Shown: positions 1 through 5,491, counted from the first letter of the stretch. The stretch: 5,502 bases of DNA from Candidatus Nitrosotenuis sp. (GCA_023252015.1 JAHEXS010000085.1:1-5502), one strand, 5' to 3'. Notes: a model not told the origin generated them from the sequence alone. Numbers and translations are program-made.

Positions 1-2211
1 TTGTGAGCGTACGTCCTTTGTTTGCGAGAAGTTGAGTGTCTTTAGCAATAGTTTTTCGTCTTTAAAGCTGCAAAGAGCACCTAGGAACCGCATTTTTTCT
101 TCTTGTGTCTTTACTTTGTGATATAGTTCAAGCATCTTTTGATATGTCTTCGAGTCCCCGCTCCATGCCACTGTTGAAAATACCGCATCTTGGATGTCAG
201 GGTTTAGGGAATGTGGGTTTTTCAGATATTGTTCAAATCTTTTCCTTGCCTCTGCGATTATTTCTTCATCGTCAAGCTTGCCAAGCGAACCAATCATGAA
301 GCTTCGAAGCAGGGCATTTGTGTGTGGTTCACCTTTTTTTGCATCCCAGCCAATTCTTGCAAAAACAGTTTTCAGGAAATTATATGTGATGTCCTTAATT
401 TCATAGTTAAACGATTCCTCAATTGTTCGATGATACATCGCATACAGATTGCTTGCAACATTTGATTGCGTGATGTAATCATCCTCGTTTTCATAGGATT
501 TTGAAAAGTCAAGATAATTTTTTGCAGCATTGTCACCTGAGACACACAGTGCAAAGAGGTCGTTTTGTAGTGCCCATCTATCCACATGCGAGATGGATTT
601 TTGCAAAACCAAATTCTTTAGATCATCTAGAATGTCGGGCGAATACTTGATTCGATAAAACCCAGGCCTTCCGGAATTCACCATGACTGGGGACTTGCTA
701 ATTTGGATCACGTCACGCTGCTTTGTCACAAGCTTGTTTTTGGTTGCATTTCCTTGCGTGATTGATATTGGAATGTGCCAGAGCCCTTTTTCTTTTCCTT
801 TTTGTTCAAGGACGAATCGTCTTTGTGATATTACAAGTGCAGAGTTTTGTCGTTTTGCGTCAACTAGTGGGAAGCCAACCTGCATTATCCATGAATTTAT
901 CATGGTTCGAACAGGCATCTTTGCTTCTTTGCCTATTTCATTCCACAGGTCATCGCCCTTTGCATTATGGTATGCAAATTTCTTTAGGTAAATGCGCAGG
1001 CCTTCACGAAAGTTCTTTTCTGTGACAAATCCCTCAAGCATCCTCAAAACACATCCTCCCTTGTCATAGGATATGGCATCAAAGATTTCACGAATTTCAG
1101 AAGGCTTGTTTACCTTGACATCGATTGGGTGCGAGGAATGTAATGAGTCAAGACCCATTGCAACGTTCATCGTGTCATCTAGGAATTGGTCCCAAAGTTT
1201 CCACGACGGATAGAATTTGTCAAGAAACTTTGTTGCCATAAACGTTGCAAACGATTCATTTAGCCACAAGTCATTCCACCACTTCATTGTCACTAAATTT
1301 CCAAACCATTGGTGTGCCAGTTCGTGTGAGACTACCTCTGCAATGTGCTGCTTTGTCTGAGTTGACGATGTCTTTGGATCATAAAGTAGGATGGTCTCAC
1401 GGAACGTGATTGCGCCCCAGTTTTCCATTGCGCCAGACGCAAAGTCTGGAACCGCAATTAGATCAAGTTTTGGAAGAGGGTATTTTATTCCAAAATAATT
1501 TTCGTATGACGTGACAAGCTTTTTGCACAAATCCAGTGCAAATTTTCCTTTCTTGCTGTTTCCCTTTGTTGTAACTATTCGGTATTGGACTTTTCCCTGC
1601 TTGCTTGACAGATATTCAAATTCTCCTACTCCAAGATACAAAAGATATGTAGACATGATTGGCGTTTTTGCAAACGTGTAGACTGTTTTTTTGTCAAGGT
1701 TTTTCTTTGATGTTATATTCATGTTAGAAATCGCAGTGTGGTTTTTTTCTGTGATTAGCGTAATTCCAAATGTTGCCTTTGCCGCAGGCTCATCCCAGCA
1801 TGCAAATGCGCGTCGCGCGTCTGCGGCCTCAAACTGGGTTGTTGCAATGTACTTTATTTTTCCGTTTTTGTCCTTGTACTGGCTTCGATAAAAGCCAACT
1901 AGCCTATCGTTTAGAATTCCAGTGTAATCGATAAAGATTTTTGCGGTGTGGGTTATTTTTCTTGGGATTGTAATTGTTAGTAGTTCGTTTTTTTCATCCA
2001 GTTTTGTTTTTGCATTGATTTTTTGGTCGTTAGATAGGATATAGCAGTCTTTTATCTTGAGTTCTGCAGAATTGAGGGAAATTATTCTTGTTGGCTTTGA
2101 TATTTTGATGTCAATGATTTCTTTTCCAGTAAATGTAAAATTATTCAGGTTTGGCTCAAACGTTAGGTCATAATGTATTGGCAATACCTGCATGAGTTTT
2201 GGTAAAATCAT
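1..2211 (-). CDS. M1-family zinc aminopeptidase, 3' end outside window
   Basis: A zinc exopeptidase of the gluzincin M1 family (aminopeptidase N/tricorn-interacting-factor type) that removes N-terminal residues from peptides; no signal peptide or membrane segment is visible, so it is probably cytosolic and active in peptide turnover. The frame is open for 737 codons to the left edge with no stop, so the C-terminus is missing (archaeal relatives are roughly 780-850 residues). Numbered from the ATG at 2211: conserved QFEAADARRAF block about 126-136, followed by CWDEP (138-142); substrate-binding GAMEN at 260-264; zinc site HELAH at 296-300 with the third ligand E319 in LWLNESFA; and the transition-state tyrosine Y382 in ISYDKGG. 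All catalytic residues are present. After about residue 450 comes the helical C-terminal domain. A second in-frame ATG at 2193 (MQVLPIHYDLTF) may be the true start: it fits the position of the upstream TATA-like box better and resembles family N-termini. It is divergent from the PII gene. Family assignment is very secure; substrate range is unknown. Confidence 0.96.
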   Translation of the reverse strand, partial: MILPKLMQVLPIHYDLTFEPNLNNFTFTGKEIIDIKISKPTRIISLNSAELKIKDCYILSNDQKINAKTKLDEKNELLTITIPRKITHTAKIFIDYTGILNDRLVGFYRSQYKDKNGKIKYIATTQFEAADARRAFACWDEPAAKATFGITLITEKNHTAISNMNITSKKNLDKKTVYTFAKTPIMSTYLLYLGVGEFEYLSSKQGKVQYRIVTTKGNSKKGKFALDLCKKLVTSYENYFGIKYPLPKLDLIAVPDFASGAMENWGAITFRETILLYDPKTSSTQTKQHIAEVVSHELAHQWFGNLVTMKWWNDLWLNESFATFMATKFLDKFYPSWKLWDQFLDDTMNVAMGLDSLHSSHPIDVKVNKPSEIREIFDAISYDKGGCVLRMLEGFVTEKNFREGLRIYLKKFAYHNAKGDDLWNEIGKEAKMPVRTMINSWIMQVGFPLVDAKRQNSALVISQRRFVLEQKGKEKGLWHIPISITQGNATKNKLVTKQRDVIQISKSPVMVNSGRPGFYRIKYSPDILDDLKNLVLQKSISHVDRWALQNDLFALCVSGDNAAKNYLDFSKSYENEDDYITQSNVASNLYAMYHRTIEESFNYEIKDITYNFLKTVFARIGWDAKKGEPHTNALLRSFMIGSLGKLDDEEIIAEARKRFEQYLKNPHSLNPDIQDAVFSTVAWSGDSKTYQKMLELYHKVKTQEEKMRFLGALCSFKDEKLLLKTLNFSQTKDVRSQ

Positions 2212-2221
2212 TGCCTTTATG

Positions 2222-2230
2222 TATATTTAG
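2222..2230 (-). promoter_or_regulatory. TATA-like box of the aminopeptidase gene
   Basis: On the minus strand the sequence reads CTAAATATA. Its centre (about 2226) lies 33 bp upstream of the ATG at 2193 but only 15 bp upstream of the ATG at 2211. Archaeal TATA boxes sit about 26 bp upstream of the transcription start, so this box would start a transcript near 2200, favouring translation from 2193. Seen by eye only. Confidence 0.45.
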
Positions 2231-2284
2231 AAGTTTTTTCTTGAGATCAGCGCTCAGGATAGATTTCTAAATGAACATCATATG

Positions 2285-2293
2285 TTTAAATTA
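2285..2293 (+). promoter_or_regulatory. TATA box of the PII gene
   Basis: TTTAAATTA is centred at 2289, 28 bp before the ATG at 2317. This is the usual archaeal distance from TATA box to transcription start, so the PII mRNA is probably leaderless or has only one or two leader bases. No Shine-Dalgarno sequence precedes the ATG, in agreement. Confidence 0.65.
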
Positions 2294-2300
2294 TTATGAA

Positions 2301-2324
2301 TTTAGCATCATAATGTATGCTAAA
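2301..2324. repeat. Perfect 8-bp inverted repeat over the PII start codon; candidate operator
   Basis: TTTAGCAT (2301-2308) and its exact reverse complement ATGCTAAA (2317-2324) are separated by 8 bp. The right arm contains the PII ATG, and the dyad centre (2312.5) is next to the predicted transcription start. A leaderless transcript would lack the left arm, so a DNA-level operator for a dimeric repressor is more likely than an RNA hairpin. The sequence does not match the GGAA-N6-TTCC operator of methanogen NrpR. The binding protein is unknown. Confidence 0.5.
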
Positions 2325-2658
2325 AATTGAGGCAGTTGTCAGAAGTACAAAATTACAACAGGTAAAAAAAGAATTACAGCAAATTGGAATTGTTTCGTTT
2401 TCCAGTTTTAAAGTTGAGATATCCGGTCTGTCTCATGCGCATACGTCTGGTGGGAAGCCGGGCAGTTTTAAGACAAGCGCGTTAATTCCTAAAACAAAAA
2501 TTGAAATAATTTGTAAAGATGCAGACAGGGACGCAATAACCAATGCAATTTCCAATGGAGCGAAAACAGGTCAGACTGGAGACGGCATAATTTACGCATG
2601 CCCGCTAACACACTTGATGAAAATAAAAAACGGCAAGACGGATGAACGGGCAGTCTAA
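2317..2658 (+). CDS. Atypical PII-family (GlnB/GlnK-like) signalling protein
   Basis: A 113-residue protein, the normal length for PII, a trimeric cytosolic sensor that in its family binds ATP/ADP and 2-oxoglutarate and controls ammonium transporters, glutamine synthetase or other targets through its T-loop. The N-terminus (MLKIEAVVRSTKLQQVKKEL) and the C-terminal block with TGQTGDG at 84-90 and the trailing KIKNGKTDERAV are clear PII signatures, as is PKTKIEII at 58-65. Departures from E. coli GlnB, by eye alignment: the T-loop (about 37-56) has no counterpart to uridylylated Tyr51; Gln39, which contacts Mg-ATP/2-oxoglutarate, aligns with Ala41; Lys85 is Gln86; Lys90 is Ile91; the phosphate-contacting Arg101/Arg103 are Lys102/Lys104. 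The loop instead carries SHAHTSGGKPG. Ligand response may therefore differ, and uridylylation at this site is not possible. It is not next to an amt gene here; the mutase small subunit follows 37 bp downstream on the same strand. Fold assignment is firm, partner unknown. Confidence 0.88.
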   Translation: MLKIEAVVRSTKLQQVKKELQQIGIVSFSSFKVEISGLSHAHTSGGKPGSFKTSALIPKTKIEIICKDADRDAITNAISNGAKTGQTGDGIIYACPLTHLMKIKNGKTDERAV

Positions 2659-2664
2659 GTTAAC

Positions 2665-2674
2665 TTTTAAAATA
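2665..2674 (+). promoter_or_regulatory. TATA box of the methylmalonyl-CoA mutase small-subunit gene
   Basis: TTTTAAAATA is centred about 26.5 bp upstream of the ATG at 2696, right after the PII stop codon. It indicates that the mutase subunit has its own, probably leaderless, promoter and is not solely read through from the PII gene. Confidence 0.65.
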
Positions 2675-2695
2675 CGCAGTTATCAATGAAAAGCG

Positions 2696-3118
2696 ATGGC
2701 ACAAAAACTCGCGCCAAGACGAATCAAGATCCTGGTTGCAAAACTTGGCCTTGACGGTCACGATAGAGGCGCACTTGTTCTGTGTAGGGCATTTAGAGAT
2801 GCAGGGATGGAAGTTATTTATTCTGGACTTTTTGCCACCCCTGAACGTGTTGCGCAAATTGCAGAAGACGAAGACGTTGACGCAGTAGCCCTAAGCCTTC
2901 TCAACGGTGCCCACAATACACTGTTCCCAAGAGTAGTCAAGGAATTGCACAAAAAGGGAATCAAGGATGTATTGGTACTTGGCGGAGGAGTGATTCCAGA
3001 TGAGGACAAAAAGGGATTAGAAAAATCAGGAGTCTCAGGAGTATTTGGTCCTGGAACACCGCTAGATACCATAATCAATCACATCAATACTGGCGTTACA
3101 AAATTAAGAAAGCTTTGA
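2696..3118 (+). CDS. Methylmalonyl-CoA mutase, cobalamin-binding small subunit
   Basis: A 140-residue B12-binding subunit of methylmalonyl-CoA mutase, which with a separately encoded catalytic TIM-barrel subunit interconverts (R)-methylmalonyl-CoA and succinyl-CoA by an adenosylcobalamin radical mechanism. In ammonia-oxidising archaea this is a step of the 3-hydroxypropionate/4-hydroxybutyrate CO2-fixation cycle (known for the group, inferred here). The Rossmann-like cobalamin domain spans the whole protein: the base-off signature DxHxxG is D20-G21-H22-D23-R24-G25, with H22 the lower axial cobalt ligand; the SxL motif is S67-L68-L69 followed by NGAH; and the GG motif is G96-G98 in LGGGVIPDED. 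Length matches stand-alone archaeal small subunits. The ATG at 2696 gives a family-like N-terminus (MAQKLAPRRIKILVAKLGLD) and sits 26-27 bp after a TATA box. The catalytic subunit and epimerase are not in the window. The stop codon abuts the convergent ilvC stop codon. Confidence 0.95.
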   Translation: MAQKLAPRRIKILVAKLGLDGHDRGALVLCRAFRDAGMEVIYSGLFATPERVAQIAEDEDVDAVALSLLNGAHNTLFPRVVKELHKKGIKDVLVLGGGVIPDEDKKGLEKSGVSGVFGPGTPLDTIINHINTGVTKLRKL

Positions 3119-4117
3119 TTATTCCTTAGAATCAGGCCACATCATTTGTCGCATTTTTTTGCCGACTTGTTCTATTTGATGGGAGTCTAGCTGTTTCATG
3201 TATCTGTCAAATGCGTTTTTGCCGTTCTTTTGATATTCTGAAATCCATTCCTCGTTGAACGTTCCATCCTGAATCATATCTAGAACTTTTTTCATTTTTG
3301 CTTTGACGTCTTTATCCATAACCATTGGGCCCCTAGTCAGTCCTCCATACCTTGCAGTTTCGCTGACTCGCCTCCACATGCCGTTGATTCCATATCGCTG
3401 TATCATATCGACAATTAGCTTTAGTTCATGCAATACCTCAAAGTATGCAATTTCTGGTTGGTATCCTGCCTCGACTAGTGTCTCAAATGCGTTTGTAACC
3501 ATCGATGCACATCCGCCGCAAAGATCAGCCTGCTCGCCAAACCAGTCGGTTTCCACTTCTTCTTTGAAGGTTGTTTGGATTAGTCCAGCCCTTGCGGAAC
3601 CAATTCCTTTTGCTATTCCAAGTGTTCGGTTCCACGCACCACCTGTTTTGTCCTGATATACTGCAACAATTGAAGGCGTGCCAAATCCATCAAGGTATGT
3701 TTCTCGAACCTTGGAGCCAGGACCCTTTGGTGCAACCATGATCACATCCACATTGTCTGGTGCCTTTATCCACTCCCAATGAATTGCAGCTGCGTGTGAA
3801 AATGACAGTGCCTTTCCCTTGGATAGATTTGGTTCAATTTCCTCGCGGTAAACTTTGGCCTGAATCATATCAGGAATCAAAATGTGAATAATGTCTGCCT
3901 TTTTTGTGGCTTCTGCGACCGACATGACTGTATGTCCGTCATTTTTGGCCTTGTTCCAAGTTGAGCTTCCCTCCTTTAGTCCAATTATTACTTTTAATCC
4001 GGAATCTTTGAGATTATTTGCCTGTGCATCGCCTTGTATGCCATAGCCAATTACTGCAATTGTTTGATTTTTTATAGGATCTAAATTGATATCTGAATCC
4101 TTCCATGTTTTTGCCAT
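3119..4117 (-). CDS. ilvC: Ketol-acid reductoisomerase, class I (KARI)
   Basis: Second common enzyme of valine, leucine and isoleucine synthesis: Mg2+-dependent isomerisation and NAD(P)H reduction of 2-acetolactate or 2-aceto-2-hydroxybutyrate, in the cytosol. From the ATG at 4117 it is 332 residues, the usual class I length. The Rossmann cofactor site is GYGIQG (24-29), with the specificity loop GLKEGSSTW (46-54); its serines are typical of NADPH phosphate binding, though the glutamate at 49 makes preference uncertain. Catalytic residues: H108 in SFSHAA, K131 in APKGPG, metal ligands D191 and E195 in DWFGEQADLCGG, E227 and E231 in YFEVLHELK, and S252 in SETARYG. All are present. An upstream in-frame ATG at 4135 would add six residues (MILGLD), but the usual thaumarchaeal N-terminus begins MAKTWKDSD, and a TATA-like box lies 26 bp before 4117. 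The zinc-ribbon ORF ends 35 bp upstream on the same strand. The adjacent mutase gene is convergent with zero spacing. Confidence 0.96.
   Translation of the reverse strand: MAKTWKDSDINLDPIKNQTIAVIGYGIQGDAQANNLKDSGLKVIIGLKEGSSTWNKAKNDGHTVMSVAEATKKADIIHILIPDMIQAKVYREEIEPNLSKGKALSFSHAAAIHWEWIKAPDNVDVIMVAPKGPGSKVRETYLDGFGTPSIVAVYQDKTGGAWNRTLGIAKGIGSARAGLIQTTFKEEVETDWFGEQADLCGGCASMVTNAFETLVEAGYQPEIAYFEVLHELKLIVDMIQRYGINGMWRRVSETARYGGLTRGPMVMDKDVKAKMKKVLDMIQDGTFNEEWISEYQKNGKNAFDRYMKQLDSHQIEQVGKKMRQMMWPDSKE
3154..3160 (+). terminator. Possible T-tract terminator of the mutase gene inside the ilvC 3' end
   Basis: Seven consecutive T on the plus strand begin 36 bp beyond the mutase stop codon. Archaeal RNA polymerase can terminate at T-runs without a hairpin, and no intergenic space is available, so the mutase transcript probably ends here, antisense to the last codons of ilvC. 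Inference from sequence only. Confidence 0.35.
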
Positions 4118-4138
4118 ATCTAGACCTAAAATCATTCG

Positions 4139-4147
4139 AAATAAAAA
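4139..4147 (-). promoter_or_regulatory. TATA-like box of ilvC
   Basis: On the minus strand it reads TTTTTATTT, centred at 4143, 26 bp upstream of the ATG at 4117. It supports that start over the ATG at 4135 and suggests ilvC has its own leaderless promoter in addition to possible read-through from the zinc-ribbon gene. Confidence 0.5.
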
Positions 4148-4152
4148 CTAAA

Positions 4153-4272
4153 TCAAATCGAGATAATTTTGTTGCATCCAAGGCATCGCACCTGCACGTC
4201 TTCTCCAGTTAGTCGTTCAAACTTTTTTGAGCCGCATTTTGGACAAATAGGACATGCTCGGAGCCCTTTCAT
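4153..4272 (-). CDS. 39-residue zinc-ribbon mini-protein
   Basis: A short frame from ATG 4272 to TGA 4153. It encodes two cysteine pairs, C10-P-K-C13-G and C30-L-G-C33, a zinc-ribbon spacing, plus an extra cysteine at 7 (ACPICPKCG at 6-14). The sequence between the knuckles, GSKKFERLTGEDVQVR, resembles the beta-hairpin of small ribbons in which 'CxxCGS...' is followed by 'V.CxxC..I'. Almost the whole protein is the ribbon, so it would be a nucleic-acid or protein-binding adaptor; no specific function can be assigned. Support for its being real comes from a good TATA box (CTATAATTAT) centred about 25.5 bp upstream of the ATG and from the ordered cysteines, unlikely by chance in an AT-rich spacer. 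It ends 35 bp before ilvC on the same strand, so the two may be partly co-transcribed. It is too short for many gene callers. Confidence 0.75.
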   Translation of the reverse strand: MKGLRACPICPKCGSKKFERLTGEDVQVRCLGCNKIISI

Positions 4273-4292
4273 GAAAATGATTATCTGAACCG

Positions 4293-4302
4293 ATAATTAT
4301 AG
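4293..4302 (-). promoter_or_regulatory. TATA box of the zinc-ribbon gene
   Basis: The minus strand reads CTATAATTAT, centred 25-26 bp upstream of the ATG at 4272, placing the transcription start at or next to the start codon. It is one of the better TATA matches in the window and the main evidence, besides the cysteine pattern, that the mini-gene is expressed. Confidence 0.6.
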
Positions 4303-4303
4303 G

Positions 4304-4386
4304 ATTTTGTTAATTGTTATTTTTGTACTAGTTATCTTTTTGGTTTTTTGATCATCTTATCTGGTTTTGCTTTTGTAAGATTGGTT
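4304..4386. other. AT-rich spacer, no gene seen
   Basis: The stretch between the zinc-ribbon promoter and the end of the SelB-like gene is strongly T-rich on the plus strand. Frames are broken by frequent stops, and the only minus-strand ATG I noted gives about seven codons. No tRNA-like or clear hairpin structure was seen. It probably holds the termination zone of the SelB-like transcript. Confidence 0.5.
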
Positions 4387-4390
4387 GAAT

Positions 4391-4395
4391 AAAAA
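4391..4395 (-). terminator. Possible T-tract terminator of the SelB-like gene
   Basis: The minus strand reads CTCTTTTTATTC about 15 bp after the TAA at 4410-4412. A T5 run without a hairpin is a plausible but weak archaeal terminator; further T-poor sequence follows on that strand. Confidence 0.3.
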
Positions 4396-4409
4396 GAGTG
4401 TCGTGTGAT

Positions 4410-5339
4410 TTACAGGATTTGCCCGCTTCCCAATAGTCTGATTGATTGAGATTCAGGCTTGAGAATCACGCAAATATCACCCTTGTTGTACACTACAGGC
4501 TTGTCTAGTGTGAGTTTTAGCGGGTTAATTGAGGCAAATTTGGCAGCCTTGATTTGAAGACCAATATTTACAAGGCACATTTGGTTTTGCGCAATATCGC
4601 CTTTGTAAAAAGGGCTTTTTACAAAATCAATTTCGATTTCAGTTGAGATTTGCTCATTTGATGGTGTACATATGATGTCACCACGGCTCACATGGTCCGG
4701 TGTAACGCCCTTTACTGCAAGTCCCACTCTTCCAGGAGACACTGCCTCATCAACCGGATCATCATGCATTTGAATTGATTTTATCATCACATCTAGTCCT
4801 GCAGGTAATAGTTTGAGATTGTCATATTGTTTTATTTTTCCCTGCTCTACTTTTCCCAAAATTACCGTTCCCACTCCTTTTACATCAAAGCAGTGATCAA
4901 TTACTATTCGTGCAGGTCCTTCTTTTGATATTTGCTCAAACTTGTCCATTTCTTCTTTGACTTTATCTGGCTCTGTTCTAATGTAATTTTCCAAAACGGT
5001 ATTTTTTATCATGGTATTGAGCATGTTTTCGTCAACATCATATGTGTGGGACAGGATTCCGTGTTTTTTCTTTAGCATGTCCAGTGCTATTATTTGCTCA
5101 CCGGCAAACTTGTCAAGCTTGTTTATGTGAAATACGACGTATTCTGCCAAATTGATTGTCTGCAAAAGCGGCTGGATTTTTTCTGGAAATCCGTTTGGGG
5201 TAGTGTATGTTCGGATGGCGCCAAGTTCTTTTTTGTCATACATTGTCATGTCTGTTGCGGTTCCTTTTTTTCCAAATTGCGTGGCAATGGATTGATCTCC
5301 AAGTACAACAAAATTAACAGATTTGGTCAATGTATTCAA
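4410..5339 (-). CDS. SelB-like elongation-factor paralogue with degenerate GTPase domain
   Basis: A 309-residue protein with the EF-Tu/SelB architecture shortened to a remnant G domain (about 1-138), a clear beta-barrel domain II (about 141-225, core DVKGVGTVILGKVEQGKI at 152-169, matching the family 'F.v.G.GtV..G.V..G.i' pattern) and domain III (about 230-309). The first strand NFVVLGD is where GHVDHGKS/T should follow, but the text reads GDQSIATQFGKKG: no P-loop lysine-Ser/Thr. DxPGH is replaced by TTPNGF, and no credible G4 NKxD is left in place, so GTP binding and hydrolysis are probably lost. This matches my recollection of the archaeal SelB-like (aSelBL) family, found in archaea lacking selenocysteine; its role is unknown, perhaps tRNA or ribosome-related. 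There is no ATG: the frame opens with TTG at 5339, or TTG at 5330 (giving MTKSVNFVVLGD, closer to remembered relatives), after an in-frame TAG near 5374. Family call is fairly firm; the start is uncertain. Confidence 0.87.
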   Translation of the reverse strand: MNTLTKSVNFVVLGDQSIATQFGKKGTATDMTMYDKKELGAIRTYTTPNGFPEKIQPLLQTINLAEYVVFHINKLDKFAGEQIIALDMLKKKHGILSHTYDVDENMLNTMIKNTVLENYIRTEPDKVKEEMDKFEQISKEGPARIVIDHCFDVKGVGTVILGKVEQGKIKQYDNLKLLPAGLDVMIKSIQMHDDPVDEAVSPGRVGLAVKGVTPDHVSRGDIICTPSNEQISTEIEIDFVKSPFYKGDIAQNQMCLVNIGLQIKAAKFASINPLKLTLDKPVVYNKGDICVILKPESQSIRLLGSGQIL

Positions 5340-5354
5340 GTAAAAAATCAGGTC

Positions 5355-5368
5355 TAATAATGATTTAC
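5355..5368 (-). promoter_or_regulatory. Weak TATA-like region of the SelB-like gene
   Basis: The minus strand reads GTAAATCATTATTA. The ATTATTA part is centred 28 bp before TTG 5330, while the GTAAATCA part is 25-26 bp before TTG 5339, so spacing alone does not choose the start. Neither matches the archaeal TATA consensus well. Confidence 0.3.
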
Positions 5369-5375
5369 GGGGCTA

Positions 5376-5490
5376 GAATATCGCAATTTTTGACCAGGTG
5401 TTAGGCGAGTGGATCACAAAGACGTGTCTTTTCAATTTATGAGCGCCAGGTAAGGGATTAGTACAAAAAGTTTGACGCCTCTACATTTCC
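5376..5490. other. Right-end intergenic stretch, no gene recognised
   Basis: No open frame of note on either strand and no tRNA T-loop, rRNA or clear C/D-box pattern. It is less AT-rich than the other spacers and has a small dyad, AAAGAC-GT-GTCTTT (5418-5431), a 5-bp complement AGGCG (5403-5407)/CGCCT (5476-5480), and CCAGGT twice (5394-5399 and 5446-5451). These could be an upstream regulatory region or a structured RNA, but none is strong enough to name. Confidence 0.4.
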
Positions 5491-5491
5491 C

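Noticed and set aside
683..1025. Plus-strand open frames of about 90-100 codons antisense to the aminopeptidase
   Set aside because: They lie opposite a strongly conserved minus-strand coding sequence, have no recognisable domain, and reflect the codon bias of that gene.
1..2211. Aminopeptidase as a truncated pseudogene
   Set aside because: The frame has no internal stop or shift and retains every catalytic motif; it is simply cut by the window edge.
2242..2256. TGAG-N7-CTCA dyad with a central AGCGCT palindrome in the divergent region
   Set aside because: Arms are only 4 bp and the element is not placed at either predicted transcription start; chance is adequate.
2686..2695. ATG at 2686 just upstream of the mutase subunit
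   Set aside because: It is out of frame with the mutase and terminates after about 22 codons; the ATG at 2696 has the family N-terminus and the right TATA spacing.
3303..3656. 117-codon plus-strand frame inside ilvC
   Set aside because: It is antisense to conserved KARI residues, including the metal ligands, and has no promoter or family resemblance.
5112..5123. NKLD at residues 73-76 of the SelB-like protein, an apparent G4 (NKxD) GTPase motif
   Set aside because: It lies only about 24 residues after the G3-equivalent region, where true EF-Tu/SelB proteins have the strand and loop preceding the Q-T/R-E-H helix. The spacing is wrong, and the P-loop is absent, so it is probably coincidental.
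5418..5431. AAAGAC-GT-GTCTTT as a hairpin terminator
   Set aside because: The loop would be at most four bases with a five-pair A/T-rich stem, no convincing T-run follows, and no gene ends nearby.
5376..5490. tRNA, 5S rRNA or C/D-box RNA in the right-end spacer
   Set aside because: No T-loop TTCRA context with a matching acceptor stem, no conserved 5S blocks, and only partial C/D box matches on the minus strand.
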